NCBI RefSeq assembly: GCF_014651515.1
Contig: NZ_BMXA01000008.1
Location: 104,175-168,174, forward strand
Source: Arenicella chitinivorans
Lineage (GTDB): Bacteria > Pseudomonadota > Gammaproteobacteria > Arenicellales > Arenicellaceae
Direction of reading: 5' to 3'
Length of the DNA: 64,000 bases
Below the pieces are notes generated by a model. It was not told the origin of the DNA. It saw only the letters and a list, made by a program, of their open reading frames with translations, and did no database searches. Numbering within the stretch: the stretch's first letter is position 1; the number at the start of each line of letters is the position of its first letter. This document shows positions 53,442 through 61,631 of this stretch, one piece after another. The position numbers and the translations under genes are program-made.

Positions 53442-54203
53442 TTATCTCGCAGCTTGCGCAATGACATCAAAATTATGGATATTGCTCAGCACGCCGTTTT
53501 CCCAACCACCCGCAATCAATACCTCTGCATTGGCGTGTAGCGCACCGGCCACTTTTCCAGCGAAGTGAGCATCTCGGCCGCGCTCATCCACAAAGGTATC
53601 AAATATTGCGAAGGTAGTTTCATTTAACTTAAGTGCAGTCCACAACAAGGTTTCCGGTTCAGTTTGGTCGATGATCTGGGCAGCGCCTGTCAACAACTTC
53701 TCGAGCGCTTGCTCTTTGCCCGCTTGCGCAGTCAGCACGATATACGTCGCCTTAGTCGCCCGTGTATCATCTGACGCTGGGACCTTAAACGACAATACCG
53801 ACGGATTAACGATGTTGGCGACAATGCCAGTATCCCAGCCGTCGAGGACCAATGTGCCAGCGTTCTGATTTAGTGCGGCTGCGACCTGTCCGGCAAAATG
53901 CGCATCCCGACCTCGAGCGTTGGGAAAGAAATCGAAGATACCGAAACTCCCGTCGTCCTTCTGTAATGCATACCAATACAGTGTGTCGGGCTCGGTTTGC
54001 GCAACGAGCTTGGCACCGTCGATGAGAAACTGGGCAAGGCTTTGTTCCTGCCCTTGACTGGCCTTAAATGGAATATAGCTGGCTTCTTTCATGACAATCT
54101 CCGAAGGTGTGATATTAGTTTGAGATAGAGCAGCATTGGCAAAAGTGAATGTCCCTACGAATAGGCATGCGCAGATGCTGTAACTTGTTTTAAAAAATTT
54201 CAT
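53442..54203 (-). CDS. Exported protein with two tandem ABM domains
   Basis: The 253-residue protein has a signal peptide (cleavage near ANAALSQ) and two ABM (antibiotic biosynthesis monooxygenase-like) domains in tandem, about 40-140 and 150-250. The two halves are clearly related: TEPDTLYWYALQ / TEPETLLWTALK, and GRDAHFAGQVAAAL / GRDAHFAGKVAGAL. It is divergent from a GlxA-type regulator with 118 bp between starts, which suggests that the regulator controls it. The substrate is unknown. Confidence 0.85.
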   Translation of the reverse strand: MKFFKTSYSICACLFVGTFTFANAALSQTNITPSEIVMKEASYIPFKASQGQEQSLAQFLIDGAKLVAQTEPDTLYWYALQKDDGSFGIFDFFPNARGRDAHFAGQVAAALNQNAGTLVLDGWDTGIVANIVNPSVLSFKVPASDDTRATKATYIVLTAQAGKEQALEKLLTGAAQIIDQTEPETLLWTALKLNETTFAIFDTFVDERGRDAHFAGKVAGALHANAEVLIAGGWENGVLSNIHNFDVIAQAAR

Positions 54204-54321
54204 TTCTCGACCTGATTTAATTGAAGAGAATCCATTCTATGTGCAGACACGACTTGACCATGAGTGACAAAAATGACTATATACGTGCAATATCTGCCAA
54301 TATCTCGCTGCGACCTGCGTT

Positions 54322-55317
54322 ATGAACACAATCGTCATTCTCTGCTTAAACAATGCACTCCCATCAGGTTTGATGGGCATAAACGATTTGCTCGCTTTAA
54401 GCGGCCTCCACTTCGTGCAACAAGGTACGCGTCGCACACCCAACCAGTCCACATGGGAGCCTAAGGTAATCCTAGCTAATCAGGATGGTGACTCTGTTAT
54501 TGACGGTCACGGGCGATCCTTTAGCGTTGATTCTGACCTCGATGCCATACGTCAGTGTGATGCGGTGCTGGTACCGGGATTTATTCCAAGTGCAGAAGGG
54601 TGTCCGCCATCGGCAATTACGGATTCGTTCACGCAGTCCTGGTTGGCGGCGCGTTACAAACAAGGCGCATTGATTTGCGGGTCCTGCAGTGGCGTGTTTG
54701 CTCTGGGCGAGGCGGGCATACTCAACAATAAACGTTGCACCACAACCTGGTGGTTACACGACGAGTTAAAACAGCGTTTCCCTAACGCCAATGCGGTTTG
54801 GGCAAGTGCTCTGGTTAATGACGCTAGAGTAGTTACTGCCGGTGGACCACTCTCCTGGGTGGACATCACCTTGCACATCGTGGAGAAACTCGCTGGCGCG
54901 GAGACCGCCAAAATCACTGCCGACTTTGCGGTCGTCGACACCGCACCGAAATCACAAGCCCTGTATGTACCAGAAGGATATCAAACTTCCAGGAATACAT
55001 TTTTATCCAATGCAGAATACGCAATTCGTAAAGCACACTACAAACCCATGAGTGCGGGCGATTTGGCAAGCATCATGTCGGTGTCTGAACGAACGCTCAA
55101 TCGCAAACTCAAAGAACTCACTGGCCAAACGCCAAAGTCCTTCATCGACGGAATACGCATACGGCACGCCTGCACGCTATTGATCACAAGCAAACAATCC
55201 GTAAAGGAAATCGCCTATTCATTAGGCTACTCTGATGACAGTGTTTTTCGCAGGCTATTTAAGCGCGAGATGAAAATGACACCATCGAACTATCAATCTC
55301 TAAAACGGGTTTCTTAA
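54322..55317 (+). CDS. GlxA-type AraC regulator with DJ-1/PfpI domain
   Basis: The 331-residue protein has an N-terminal DJ-1/PfpI (GATase1-like) domain with the nucleophile-elbow cysteine in ICGSCSGVFALGEAG, and a C-terminal AraC DNA-binding domain (about 230-328) with two helix-turn-helix motifs (LASIMSVSERTLNRKLKEL, then VKEIAYSLGYSDDSVFRRLF). Such regulators sense small metabolites. It is divergent from the tandem ABM gene. Confidence 0.9.
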   Translation: MNTIVILCLNNALPSGLMGINDLLALSGLHFVQQGTRRTPNQSTWEPKVILANQDGDSVIDGHGRSFSVDSDLDAIRQCDAVLVPGFIPSAEGCPPSAITDSFTQSWLAARYKQGALICGSCSGVFALGEAGILNNKRCTTTWWLHDELKQRFPNANAVWASALVNDARVVTAGGPLSWVDITLHIVEKLAGAETAKITADFAVVDTAPKSQALYVPEGYQTSRNTFLSNAEYAIRKAHYKPMSAGDLASIMSVSERTLNRKLKELTGQTPKSFIDGIRIRHACTLLITSKQSVKEIAYSLGYSDDSVFRRLFKREMKMTPSNYQSLKRVS

Positions 55318-55361
55318 CTCAATGACCCGCTTAGTTGCCAATACCCGGCGTTAGCATGCCC

Positions 55362-56138
55362 TCAAACTCCTATTTTTTTAAACTCTGAAATTTGTCTATA
55401 GAGTTTGGTGTCCCAAGTATTCGCAGCATCAAAATACGCGACGAACTCTGCCGAAGGTTTTTGTTTTGGGTACTTTAGCCTAAGGTAACTCAGCTTGAGT
55501 TTGCCTCTAATCAATAGTTTTGCAAGATTGCTGAAACTGGTAGACGTTCGATTACTGTGTACACTCTTGTGACTCCAGGATAACGAATGGCTTAATTCAT
55601 CTAAGCCATCTTCAAGCCGACTACACACATCAAACTTAGTTAAAAGAGACGCAGCGATCTCGAATTCTGCAGCGCTTATTTTGATCGAACAATCTTTAAT
55701 ATCTGCCAAAACTCTGCAGTAGTAATTCGATGCCGTGAACGCTCGATTCCGAGTCGCTTCATAGTCGTATAAAGTTCGTGCCGCGGTATACCCATTGTGC
55801 AAGTCGTAATAAAAATTGGACACATACCTTTCCAGAGGCGCGCGGATGCAAGTCACTAAAACAACTCGGTTATCAGAGGCAAGATATTCGATATCGGGTG
55901 CCCCCCACTCGGTTGCCACAAACGTCACGCCTTTCTGCTCGCATAAATCAACGAAACTGGCCAATTCTTGATTCGAATATTCCCACAACTCAAGTTCGTT
56001 GCCACTATCGTCAAGCGGGTTCCCATTATTATGATTCGGCCAGAACTGTTCGCCATTCATCTTGGCCAACTCCACGATTGACGAACCGGCAGCCTTATGA
56101 AAATGTTGAAACCAAACCAGTCTATATGCAGTCGACAT
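55362..56138 (-). CDS. Sulfotransferase-like protein
   Basis: The 258-residue cytoplasmic protein resembles the sulfotransferase-2 family. The 5'-phosphosulfate loop appears as FHKAAGSS near the start and the 3'-phosphate site as CIRAPLERYVSNFYYDL. It may move sulfate from PAPS to a glycan or other acceptor, but no partner genes are close. The gene follows a tiny membrane protein gene on the same strand. Confidence 0.75.
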   Translation of the reverse strand: MSTAYRLVWFQHFHKAAGSSIVELAKMNGEQFWPNHNNGNPLDDSGNELELWEYSNQELASFVDLCEQKGVTFVATEWGAPDIEYLASDNRVVLVTCIRAPLERYVSNFYYDLHNGYTAARTLYDYEATRNRAFTASNYYCRVLADIKDCSIKISAAEFEIAASLLTKFDVCSRLEDGLDELSHSLSWSHKSVHSNRTSTSFSNLAKLLIRGKLKLSYLRLKYPKQKPSAEFVAYFDAANTWDTKLYRQISEFKKIGV

Positions 56139-56173
56139 ATCTGTAATAACCCCAGGAGACTAACGCCCCGCCT

Positions 56174-56350
56174 TTACCCGATGGTATTTTCGAGATGGCG
56201 CAAATGAATCCAAACAACCACCCAGAATAGTAAAAATAGCCCTATAAAGTAGCACATTGCCCCGCCCGAACCATGCGGTATAAGTACATGCTGATAGCCG
56301 TTCAACACATCGACTTTTATGGCACTGCCTGGTGCTGGTGTATTGCTCAT
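56174..56350 (-). CDS. 58-residue membrane protein
   Basis: The frame begins ATGAGCAATACACCAGC (MSNTPAPGSAIKV) and ends with one strong membrane helix (MCYFIGLFLLFWVVVWIHL) and a short basic-to-acidic tail. The stop lies 35 nt before the sulfotransferase gene on the same strand. No family is recognised, and the ribosome site is weak. Confidence 0.45.
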   Translation of the reverse strand: MSNTPAPGSAIKVDVLNGYQHVLIPHGSGGAMCYFIGLFLLFWVVVWIHLRHLENTIG

Positions 56351-56530
56351 AATAGTTTTCTATGTCGCAAAACCTAGCTCAATGTCAGTATGCCAACAAA
56401 GTCGACCAGATAACACCTCAGTGCCGACCCGAAATGACCATACGATTCGTCTCCCCATCTTGCTTTCAAATCATGTCCCCAATGGATCGGTCGCTATAGT
56501 GAACGCAATCGACATCAGGATAGTAACACG

Positions 56531-57496
56531 CTATTTTTCGCTGCGATTTTTATACAAGCCGAGTATTGTTCGCATGAAATCGCCGCCTAAAAAGCGGGAC
56601 GCAGGGACCGCATAAAAATTGATGGCGGAGTTAATCCGATAGCTCGCGTGAATAGTGAGTTCAGTCTTATTTGTCGTGATTGGCGTCAGTGTGAATTCAG
56701 TATCGTGTAAGTCGAAGTATTTACCGCCGATGGCCACGTGGTCATCCATGGAACCTTTCGGAAACGAATTCTCATTGAACACGTATTGCCACTTAATACG
56801 TTGATACGGTTCACGTTCCAGCACGATTGCTTCAAAGTTAACGCCTTTCTCCCAAATCGAATATCGAATTTCAGCGCCGTCTGTGTGTCGGTTAATGCCT
56901 TCAAGCGGTTTCGGCACGCCAATTAAATGACTCAAGCTAACTGGCAATTCATCCGGTTTGATCTCTTTCGCTGAGACGATTTCATTCCAGATTCGCTCCG
57001 CACTTGCCTCAACAACGACCGACTCAGTGAGCTGCATTTGGTGCTCGGTTAACGGTATGCTGCCCTCAGCAAACAGGATCACGAATGGCAACAACGTCAC
57101 CGATAGTAAGGGCTTGGTGTTGCGTCGACGAATATAAAGACACCCTCCCATCATTAGTCCGCCCAGACTGGCAAGAAACAAAAACAACGGAGACATGATG
57201 GCAATACAAATCGCGCCTTCCAGCAACGCGATTGCCGTACCAAGTAGCAGCAACAAGGTTGTAACCCATGGCAACACAATCATTCGCGTGACTTTCATCG
57301 CTTGGTCGCGATGCCCATATATTGTCAGCGCACCTGCTATTAACGGCGTGCCTATCAAGAACGCAGCCGACATCGGCCCTTCAACTGATGACGGGATTAC
57401 ATCAAAAATGAACCGTAAGAAGACACCGTAAATAGCGCCTCCGACAAACCAAGGCCATTTGAGTTTAAGTGATTGCTTTTTATCGTTGTTTGACAT
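56531..57496 (-). CDS. Membrane protein with C-terminal SRPBCC-like domain
   Basis: The 321-residue protein has five hydrophobic segments in the first 160 residues and a soluble C-terminal domain of SRPBCC (polyketide-cyclase-like) type: TESVVVEASAERIWNEIVSA at its start, then IRYSIWEKGVNFEA and a long closing helix. I set the start at ATG 57496, preceded by AAAGG; a further 23 codons upstream look non-coding. Function is unknown. Confidence 0.7.
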   Translation of the reverse strand: MSNNDKKQSLKLKWPWFVGGAIYGVFLRFIFDVIPSSVEGPMSAAFLIGTPLIAGALTIYGHRDQAMKVTRMIVLPWVTTLLLLLGTAIALLEGAICIAIMSPLFLFLASLGGLMMGGCLYIRRRNTKPLLSVTLLPFVILFAEGSIPLTEHQMQLTESVVVEASAERIWNEIVSAKEIKPDELPVSLSHLIGVPKPLEGINRHTDGAEIRYSIWEKGVNFEAIVLEREPYQRIKWQYVFNENSFPKGSMDDHVAIGGKYFDLHDTEFTLTPITTNKTELTIHASYRINSAINFYAVPASRFLGGDFMRTILGLYKNRSEK

Positions 57497-57706
57497 GACC
57501 TTTAAATAGCCTGTTGGTGTTTTCTTACGTAAGAGAAGCGGGCAATCGTCTAAGCGGATGTCCATACGTGCTGGTTGGTGGTACTTCTTATATAAACTTT
57601 AATGCGTGAGCATCGTTAGTAAGAAAAAAACTGACACGACTCCGACTGAAAGCGCCGAATGGTAGCTGTTGTTCTGGTTAATTTTTTATGACGTCTTTCG
57701 TGTTTT

Positions 57707-57904
57707 TCAGTCAAACATAGAGTCTGACATGAGTGCTAACGCGACACCTATCACCAAAATTCCACCCAAAATAGAGAAACCCAAAGGAAGATTGTAATAC
57801 CAACAAACAACTGCGCCACCCCCAGTCCCAACAGCGAAGGCTATTACAAATTTTAAGATTGCACTTAAACCTACTTTTAAAAGTTCTTTAAAAAAATCGA
57901 GCAC
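57707..57904 (-). CDS. Small membrane protein, 65 residues
   Basis: The product has two membrane segments (LSAILKFVIAFAVGTGGGAVV and LGGILVIGVALALM-like) and starts at GTG. It is small and isolated, on the same strand as the cassette genes upstream of it, and could be a further cassette gene; I see no convincing attC site on either side. No family is recognised. Confidence 0.5.
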   Translation of the reverse strand: MLDFFKELLKVGLSAILKFVIAFAVGTGGGAVVCWYYNLPLGFSILGGILVIGVALALMSDSMFD

Positions 57905-57969
57905 ATTGCGCCTATTATCTAATTATCTTGATAGCGATTTAAAACAAACATGATGCCTTTTCATAAGAC

Positions 57970-57984
57970 GTGATCTACGATCAC
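57970..57984. promoter_or_regulatory. Perfect 15-nt palindrome GTGATCTACGATCAC
   Basis: Half-sites GTGATC and GATCAC are separated by 3 nt. It lies in the gene-free stretch 57905-58061 after the last recognised cassette gene. Role is unknown. Confidence 0.3.
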
Positions 57985-58061
57985 ATTTGTAGACACGCTT
58001 CCTACGCACAGCTTCTCATAGTTCACGAGGGATTGGTACCGCAACGGTGATGACCCTCTCA

Positions 58062-58151
58062 TCAGAATTTAGCCAGTAAACTCCGAATAACAACGATGGC
58101 CAAAACAGCCGCAAACAATAATGCTCTCAAATATCCGAACGCTTCAATCAC
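58062..58151 (-). CDS. 29-residue membrane peptide (cassette gene)
   Basis: A GTG just 5 nt after the attC R' box opens a frame of 29 codons: IEAFGYLRALLFAAV, then LAIVVIRSLLAKF. It is almost all one membrane helix with basic ends. Its position right after attC fits a cassette gene. No family is recognised. Confidence 0.4.
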   Translation of the reverse strand: MIEAFGYLRALLFAAVLAIVVIRSLLAKF

Positions 58152-58156
58152 GGTAA

Positions 58157-58235
58157 AGCTAACGTTTTTGCAAGTGGCGCAGCGTAGCGACATCCCGCTG
58201 AACCACAGGCGTCGCCCTTTTTGGGTTTGTTAGGC
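58157..58235 (-). repeat. attC site downstream of the ICMT-like cassette
   Basis: On the minus strand R'' is GCCTAAC (58229-58235) and R' is GTTAGCT (58157-58163), 79 nt in all. The methyltransferase stop TAA lies inside R''. The arms pair less well than in the 59784 site. Confidence 0.6.
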
Positions 58236-58685
58236 TAGGCCAAGCCACCGCGGGGTTTGCTTACAGTATCGTCTGTATTCATCTCCGAATTTTTTAAGCA
58301 TCTCTTTTTCCTCATATCTTATATACCAGCGATCAGTAATAAACCAAAAAATCGCCACCAAGAGGAATGAAGAAAGTGCAGCTTGATACAGAAAAGCGGC
58401 ACCCAAAAGCGCTAAAACAAAACCAAGGTACATAGGATTTCTCGAATACTTAAATAGACCCGACGTTACGATCTTCGTGGGCACTCCGAAAGTCATGATA
58501 TTAGCTTTTTCCTTCTTGAATAATCGGCTGTGATAAATTGATACCCCAAGCCCCATACACAAAAAGACAGCGCCAATCAAATTGTATGGTAATTGTATTG
58601 TGTGTGGTGAACCCAGCGCCCAACATACAACGGCCATTCCAATCAGAAAAATCAAAAACATTATCGGTGGTAGTAGCTTCTTCAC
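58230..58685 (-). CDS. Isoprenylcysteine methyltransferase-like membrane protein (cassette gene)
   Basis: The 151-residue protein has four membrane segments and a PEMT/ICMT-type C terminus: GLFKYSRNPMYLGFVLALLG with the conserved RNPMY, then EEKEMLKKFGDEYRRYCKQTPRWL. It probably methylates a lipid or small molecule with S-adenosylmethionine. I took GTG 58685, 5 nt after AAAGGAGG; a longer frame starts within the upstream attC region. The stop lies in the attC R'' box. Confidence 0.82.
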   Translation of the reverse strand: MKKLLPPIMFLIFLIGMAVVCWALGSPHTIQLPYNLIGAVFLCMGLGVSIYHSRLFKKEKANIMTFGVPTKIVTSGLFKYSRNPMYLGFVLALLGAAFLYQAALSSFLLVAIFWFITDRWYIRYEEKEMLKKFGDEYRRYCKQTPRWLGLA

Positions 58686-58721
58686 TTGAGCCTCCTTTTC
58701 GTTGGTTGTATAGATTTTGAG

Positions 58722-58802
58722 CCTGAACGCCAAAGTAAATGGTGGAGCACCGCGACGTCTAGCTCTCGCTTTTCGTGGTCGAGCTTAACGGTCTTGTTAT
58801 AT
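58722..58802 (-). repeat. attC site downstream of the MAPEG cassette
   Basis: On the minus strand R'' is ATATAAC (58796-58802) and R' is GTTCAGG (58722-58728), 81 nt in all. The MAPEG stop TAA lies inside R''. R' departs from the GTTRRRY consensus. Confidence 0.55.
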
Positions 58803-59195
58803 TTGTGATAGAACTGCAAACCAAAGCAAGACCAAGAATACTAAAGAAATAGCAAAAACTGCTGACCGCGCGAGATAGTAATTTACTGTGATATGAACAA
58901 AACTATGAGCATACCTAGCCGTTACAAACCCCCACGCACTGATAAGTGCCAGGTTACTTTCTATGCCCTTAGAGAGAGCCAATATGATAGCTGCGTAAAA
59001 AATTGGAGGAACTTGAAAAAGATTGTTTAGATTATTACATGCTTTAAGAACATATTTTGGTGGTGGATTTCCTTCAAACAATTGATAGTGCTCAAAGGTA
59101 ACGTGGCCAGTTTTAACCGAGCTTAAACGTGCTACGAAAGCAACACCAAACATTATCAAAACTAATGCCAGCATTGCTGCAAGTGGATAAATCAT
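58797..59195 (-). CDS. MAPEG-family membrane protein (cassette gene)
   Basis: The 132-residue protein has four membrane segments and the MAPEG pattern in its centre: ACNNLNNLFQVPPIFYAAIILAL and ARYAHSFVHITVNYYLARSAVF. MAPEG proteins include glutathione transferases and related eicosanoid enzymes; bacterial ones are mostly uncharacterised. The stop codon lies in the attC R'' box. Confidence 0.87.
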   Translation of the reverse strand: MIYPLAAMLALVLIMFGVAFVARLSSVKTGHVTFEHYQLFEGNPPPKYVLKACNNLNNLFQVPPIFYAAIILALSKGIESNLALISAWGFVTARYAHSFVHITVNYYLARSAVFAISLVFLVLLWFAVLSQI

Positions 59196-59226
59196 TTCTT
59201 TTTCAACCTCTATAACTTAAATAAAT

Positions 59227-59311
59227 TCATAACGCCGTGAACACGGGCGCGTGAAACGCGTCCCGCGCAGTGAGTGAAACGAACGAAGTGCACTTGGCAA
59301 ACTTGCTAGGC
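59227..59311 (-). repeat. attC site downstream of the 153-aa cassette
   Basis: On the minus strand R'' is GCCTAGC (59305-59311) and R' is GTTATGA (59227-59233), 85 nt in all. The stop TAG of the 153-aa gene lies in R''. The internal AAGTGCACTTCG and GCGGGACGCG recur in the 62005 site and, in part, in the 63589 site. Confidence 0.65.
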
Positions 59312-59767
59312 ATAATTCTCTTCAATCATTCTTCTTAGTTCTTTGTTCCCAGGCTCTTCACCCCATTCTTGCAATAGGTACCTATTGCAAGAATCCCAAT
59401 CATTTTGGACTGCCTTAAATTCAAATTTTTCTCCCTGATAAGTTGCCACTCCATTAAATTTAATAATAATTTTTTCTATAGTTTTTAACGCTAAAGTTTG
59501 ATCTGAACTAGGTCGGGTTGCTAGTAAATAAGAAACCTCTATTTCATCAAAGTCATCTTGTGCGTCAACCTCAAGACCGTTTCTCCTTAACTGCAAATAC
59601 AGTAACGATTGGCTTTGCCAGTTTTCATACTCTTTAGCTTCAAAAGAATAAACATCATAGTGCAATGTCATGCCCAATTCTTTTAGCATGCGATTTGCAG
59701 CACCTGAAGATATAACTTCAGGCAACTCTATATTTATAGTCTTTGACTCATGCAACTCACCCCACAT
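59306..59767 (-). CDS. Hypothetical 153-residue protein (cassette gene)
   Basis: I do not recognise this soluble, acidic protein. It starts 17 nt after the previous attC and ends inside the next. Predicted alternating beta strands and helices include ELPEVISSGAANRMLKELGM, YLLATRPSSDQTLALKTIEK and NRYLLQEWGEEPGN. The low GC content fits the rest of the array. Confidence 0.7.
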   Translation of the reverse strand: MWGELHESKTINIELPEVISSGAANRMLKELGMTLHYDVYSFEAKEYENWQSQSLLYLQLRRNGLEVDAQDDFDEIEVSYLLATRPSSDQTLALKTIEKIIIKFNGVATYQGEKFEFKAVQNDWDSCNRYLLQEWGEEPGNKELRRMIEENYA

Positions 59768-59783
59768 GCGACATCCTATGTTT

Positions 59784-59855
59784 GCCTAACGCCTAAAATC
59801 ACCCGACCGAAAAACGCACAGCGGTTTTTGGGTCGGGTGGATTTTTTTGTTAGGC
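59784..59855 (-). repeat. attC site downstream of the GIY-YIG cassette (best site)
   Basis: The site is 72 nt with perfect R boxes (GCCTAAC and GTTAGGC). Inner arms CACCCGACC and GGTCGGGTG pair, and AAAAAC/GTTTTT extend the stem with a few unpaired bases as in other attC sites. On the minus strand it reads like standard sites (YYAACAA at the left, GCGTTAGGC at the right). The endonuclease stop TAA lies in R''. Confidence 0.88.
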
Positions 59856-60586
59856 ATTTTCTCTACTCTTTCTTTTGAATTTACCCGTCTTCTTCATATA
59901 TTCAGCATTGATTTTACTTGCTTCACTTTTCGTCATCCAAACGCAGTTATCAGGAAAAAAGCCCTTTTCTTTATCAAGCCTTGAAAAAGCTATCTTTGGA
60001 TCAATTGGTTCTCCAACATCTCTATAGAAATTTTCAAACTGCCTCCACTGCTCATAGATAGATATTTCAGGAATATATTCCCTAGATTTCTTGTTTAGCA
60101 CTCCGTGTAAAATCCTACTCCACACTTTATATGTTCTGGTTTTTACGAGGCTTTCTCCCGGTTTTGCGGGTGTCTTTACATCTATTCGTCCTTTTAATAT
60201 TCTTCTTTTTGCGGCTGCTATTGAAATTTTTCTTGTCTCGGCGACATACTCAGCAGCTTTACCAGCACTTTCAAATCTAATGCCGCCGATAACTGTGGAT
60301 TTCTTATTTGAGCCTCCACTAACACCACCAGTTGATATGTTGTACCCATTGGGTATCAGTGTATTCAGCTTTTTAATCCACTTCCTCTCTTTGGCTTCTA
60401 AATCTTTCTTTGTGGTTCCTTTATCAATCTCTTCAACAGAAAACTGATCAGCACCGTACTCCCTGATGGCAGCATGCAAAGACTCTTTACTTTTTATGTG
60501 CCCGGCCTTGGCTTGCTCGATATGATATTCCCATCTACGCTCTAATGTTTGTACCGTAAGTCCGACATACTCAATTGTGTTGGTAT
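59850..60586 (-). CDS. GIY-YIG endonuclease, 3' part in the -1 frame (cassette gene)
   Basis: This is the distal 245 codons of the gene that starts at 61534, reached by a -1 shift at 60587. It completes the GIY-YIG domain (IEYVGLTVQTLERRWEYHI, then EYGADQF and PNGYNISTGG with its asparagine) and continues with a NUMOD-like helix-turn-helix (GIRFESAGKAAEYV) and a C-terminal DNA-binding-like end (FFPDNCVWMTKSEASKIN). A TTG-started piece from 60479 is the longest frame with a start, but that start is not supported. Confidence 0.7.
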
Positions 60587-61534
60587 GTTTTTTATCAAAT
60601 AAATTATTCCATCGGCATAACCAGGGTTTGGAATTCTTTCGAAGGCCTCTTCTGGTGAAATACCATCTTCAATCCATCGAGAAATTGTTGCGCTACTAGC
60701 AGGTGGTTTTAATTGCCTAACTGCCTCTTCAATATTTGGGTAAACTTCATTGAAAACTTTGATTTTATTTATTGCTCTTCCGTTGCGGATATAATCTTTA
60801 TTAAAGATTTGCTCTTCAGACATACCCGCTTGTCGCCGCTTTAAAGCACGATAATAGTCAACACCTATTTCTTTGCACTGTCTCTTAAATGTTTGCTCTT
60901 TCTTTTTTTCGATTGAACAGTCAGGGCATTGAGTTCCTTTTAGATGATTGCTGGGTGATTGATAAAACTCGCCATGAATACTGCATATTATTTTTCCGGG
61001 CTTACTGCTGCTCTCATAAAAATATTCACTATAGTCATATGTATTCCCGTGCACTTTTTTCGCTTTTTCGATAAAAGCATCATTTAGATCCAATTGACTC
61101 GTAAACTTTCCAACTTGACTACCACCGCCACTTAAGATGTTCGAACGGCATTTTGGACAGCCAGCATGTCCTTGCATGTGATTTCGTGGTTCTTGCAGAA
61201 ACACTTCATCATGCTCTAAACATCTAATTTTAGTTTTCTCGCCAAATGGTGGCATTTCTTCAAAGAGAGAATAATCATATCTACTCCCAAATTTATCGCG
61301 TGACCTTTTAACAAATTCCTTCTTACTTGTTCTCTGTGAGTCAAAATAGCATTTACTACACCCTACGCCGGTCTTGTGATGGCCCGGTGCTATCTGGAAT
61401 TCACCGTGTACAGGGCATATGACTTTTACTTTAGTAGTTGAGTTTATGTATACAACTTCAGAATAATCGTAATAGTCTCCGTGAGCGTCAAAAAACTCGG
61501 CAATTATTTCAGAATGAGTTTTCCTCTTCGGCAC
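60542..61534 (-). CDS. Homing-endonuclease-like protein, 5' part in frame 0 (cassette gene)
   Basis: The frame starts 18 nt after the upstream attC and codes for three zinc-ribbon-like DUF723-type repeats (about 10-62, 75-132 and 155-205), each with a GDYYDYS/GSRYDYS/GNTYDYS start, a CxxHGEF or CLEHDEVF centre and a CxxC end. Next comes a helix-turn-helix-like segment (ATISRWIEDGISPEEAF) and the first strand of a GIY-YIG domain (GIIYLIKN, residues 309-316). After residue 316 frame 0 reads non-homologous residues and stops at 60542. The full protein with frameshift would be 561 residues. Confidence 0.75.
   Translation of the reverse strand: MPKRKTHSEIIAEFFDAHGDYYDYSEVVYINSTTKVKVICPVHGEFQIAPGHHKTGVGCSKCYFDSQRTSKKEFVKRSRDKFGSRYDYSLFEEMPPFGEKTKIRCLEHDEVFLQEPRNHMQGHAGCPKCRSNILSGGGSQVGKFTSQLDLNDAFIEKAKKVHGNTYDYSEYFYESSSKPGKIICSIHGEFYQSPSNHLKGTQCPDCSIEKKKEQTFKRQCKEIGVDYYRALKRRQAGMSEEQIFNKDYIRNGRAINKIKVFNEVYPNIEEAVRQLKPPASSATISRWIEDGISPEEAFERIPNPGYADGIIYLIKNIPTQLSMSDLRYKH
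60587..60593 (-). other. Slippery heptamer A AAA AAC in the endonuclease gene
   Basis: In frame 0 the codons are ATA AAA AAC, which is a perfect X XXY YYZ slippery sequence. A -1 slip here continues directly into the frame holding the rest of the GIY-YIG domain. Frame 0 otherwise ends 45 nt later. A one-base deletion in a run of seven A residues is the alternative. Confidence 0.6.
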
Positions 61535-61552
61535 TTTTCCTCAACCTTTACT

Positions 61553-61631
61553 GCCTAACGCCAATAACATGGGCGGATGCGTAGCAGACGTCCGAGCGCT
61601 GAAGGCGTTTTTGTGTTTATTCTTGCTATAT
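61553..61631 (-). repeat. attC site downstream of the lipoprotein cassette
   Basis: On the minus strand R'' is ATATAGC (61625-61631), which holds the lipoprotein stop TAG, and R' is GTTAGGC (61553-61559), 79 nt in all. AACGCC and GGCGTT pair next to R', and CGGACG/CATCCG form part of the inner stem. Confidence 0.65.

Noticed and set aside
55312..55356. Plus-strand TCTTAAC to GGCGTTAGC after the GlxA-type gene, resembling a short attC
   Set aside because: Only about 45 nt, with no complementary inner arms; most likely chance.
56154..56166. GGGGCGTTAGTC on the minus strand before the sulfotransferase gene, similar to an attC core
   Set aside because: No R'' partner or inverted arms were found within 150 nt, and the 58-codon frame occupies the place.
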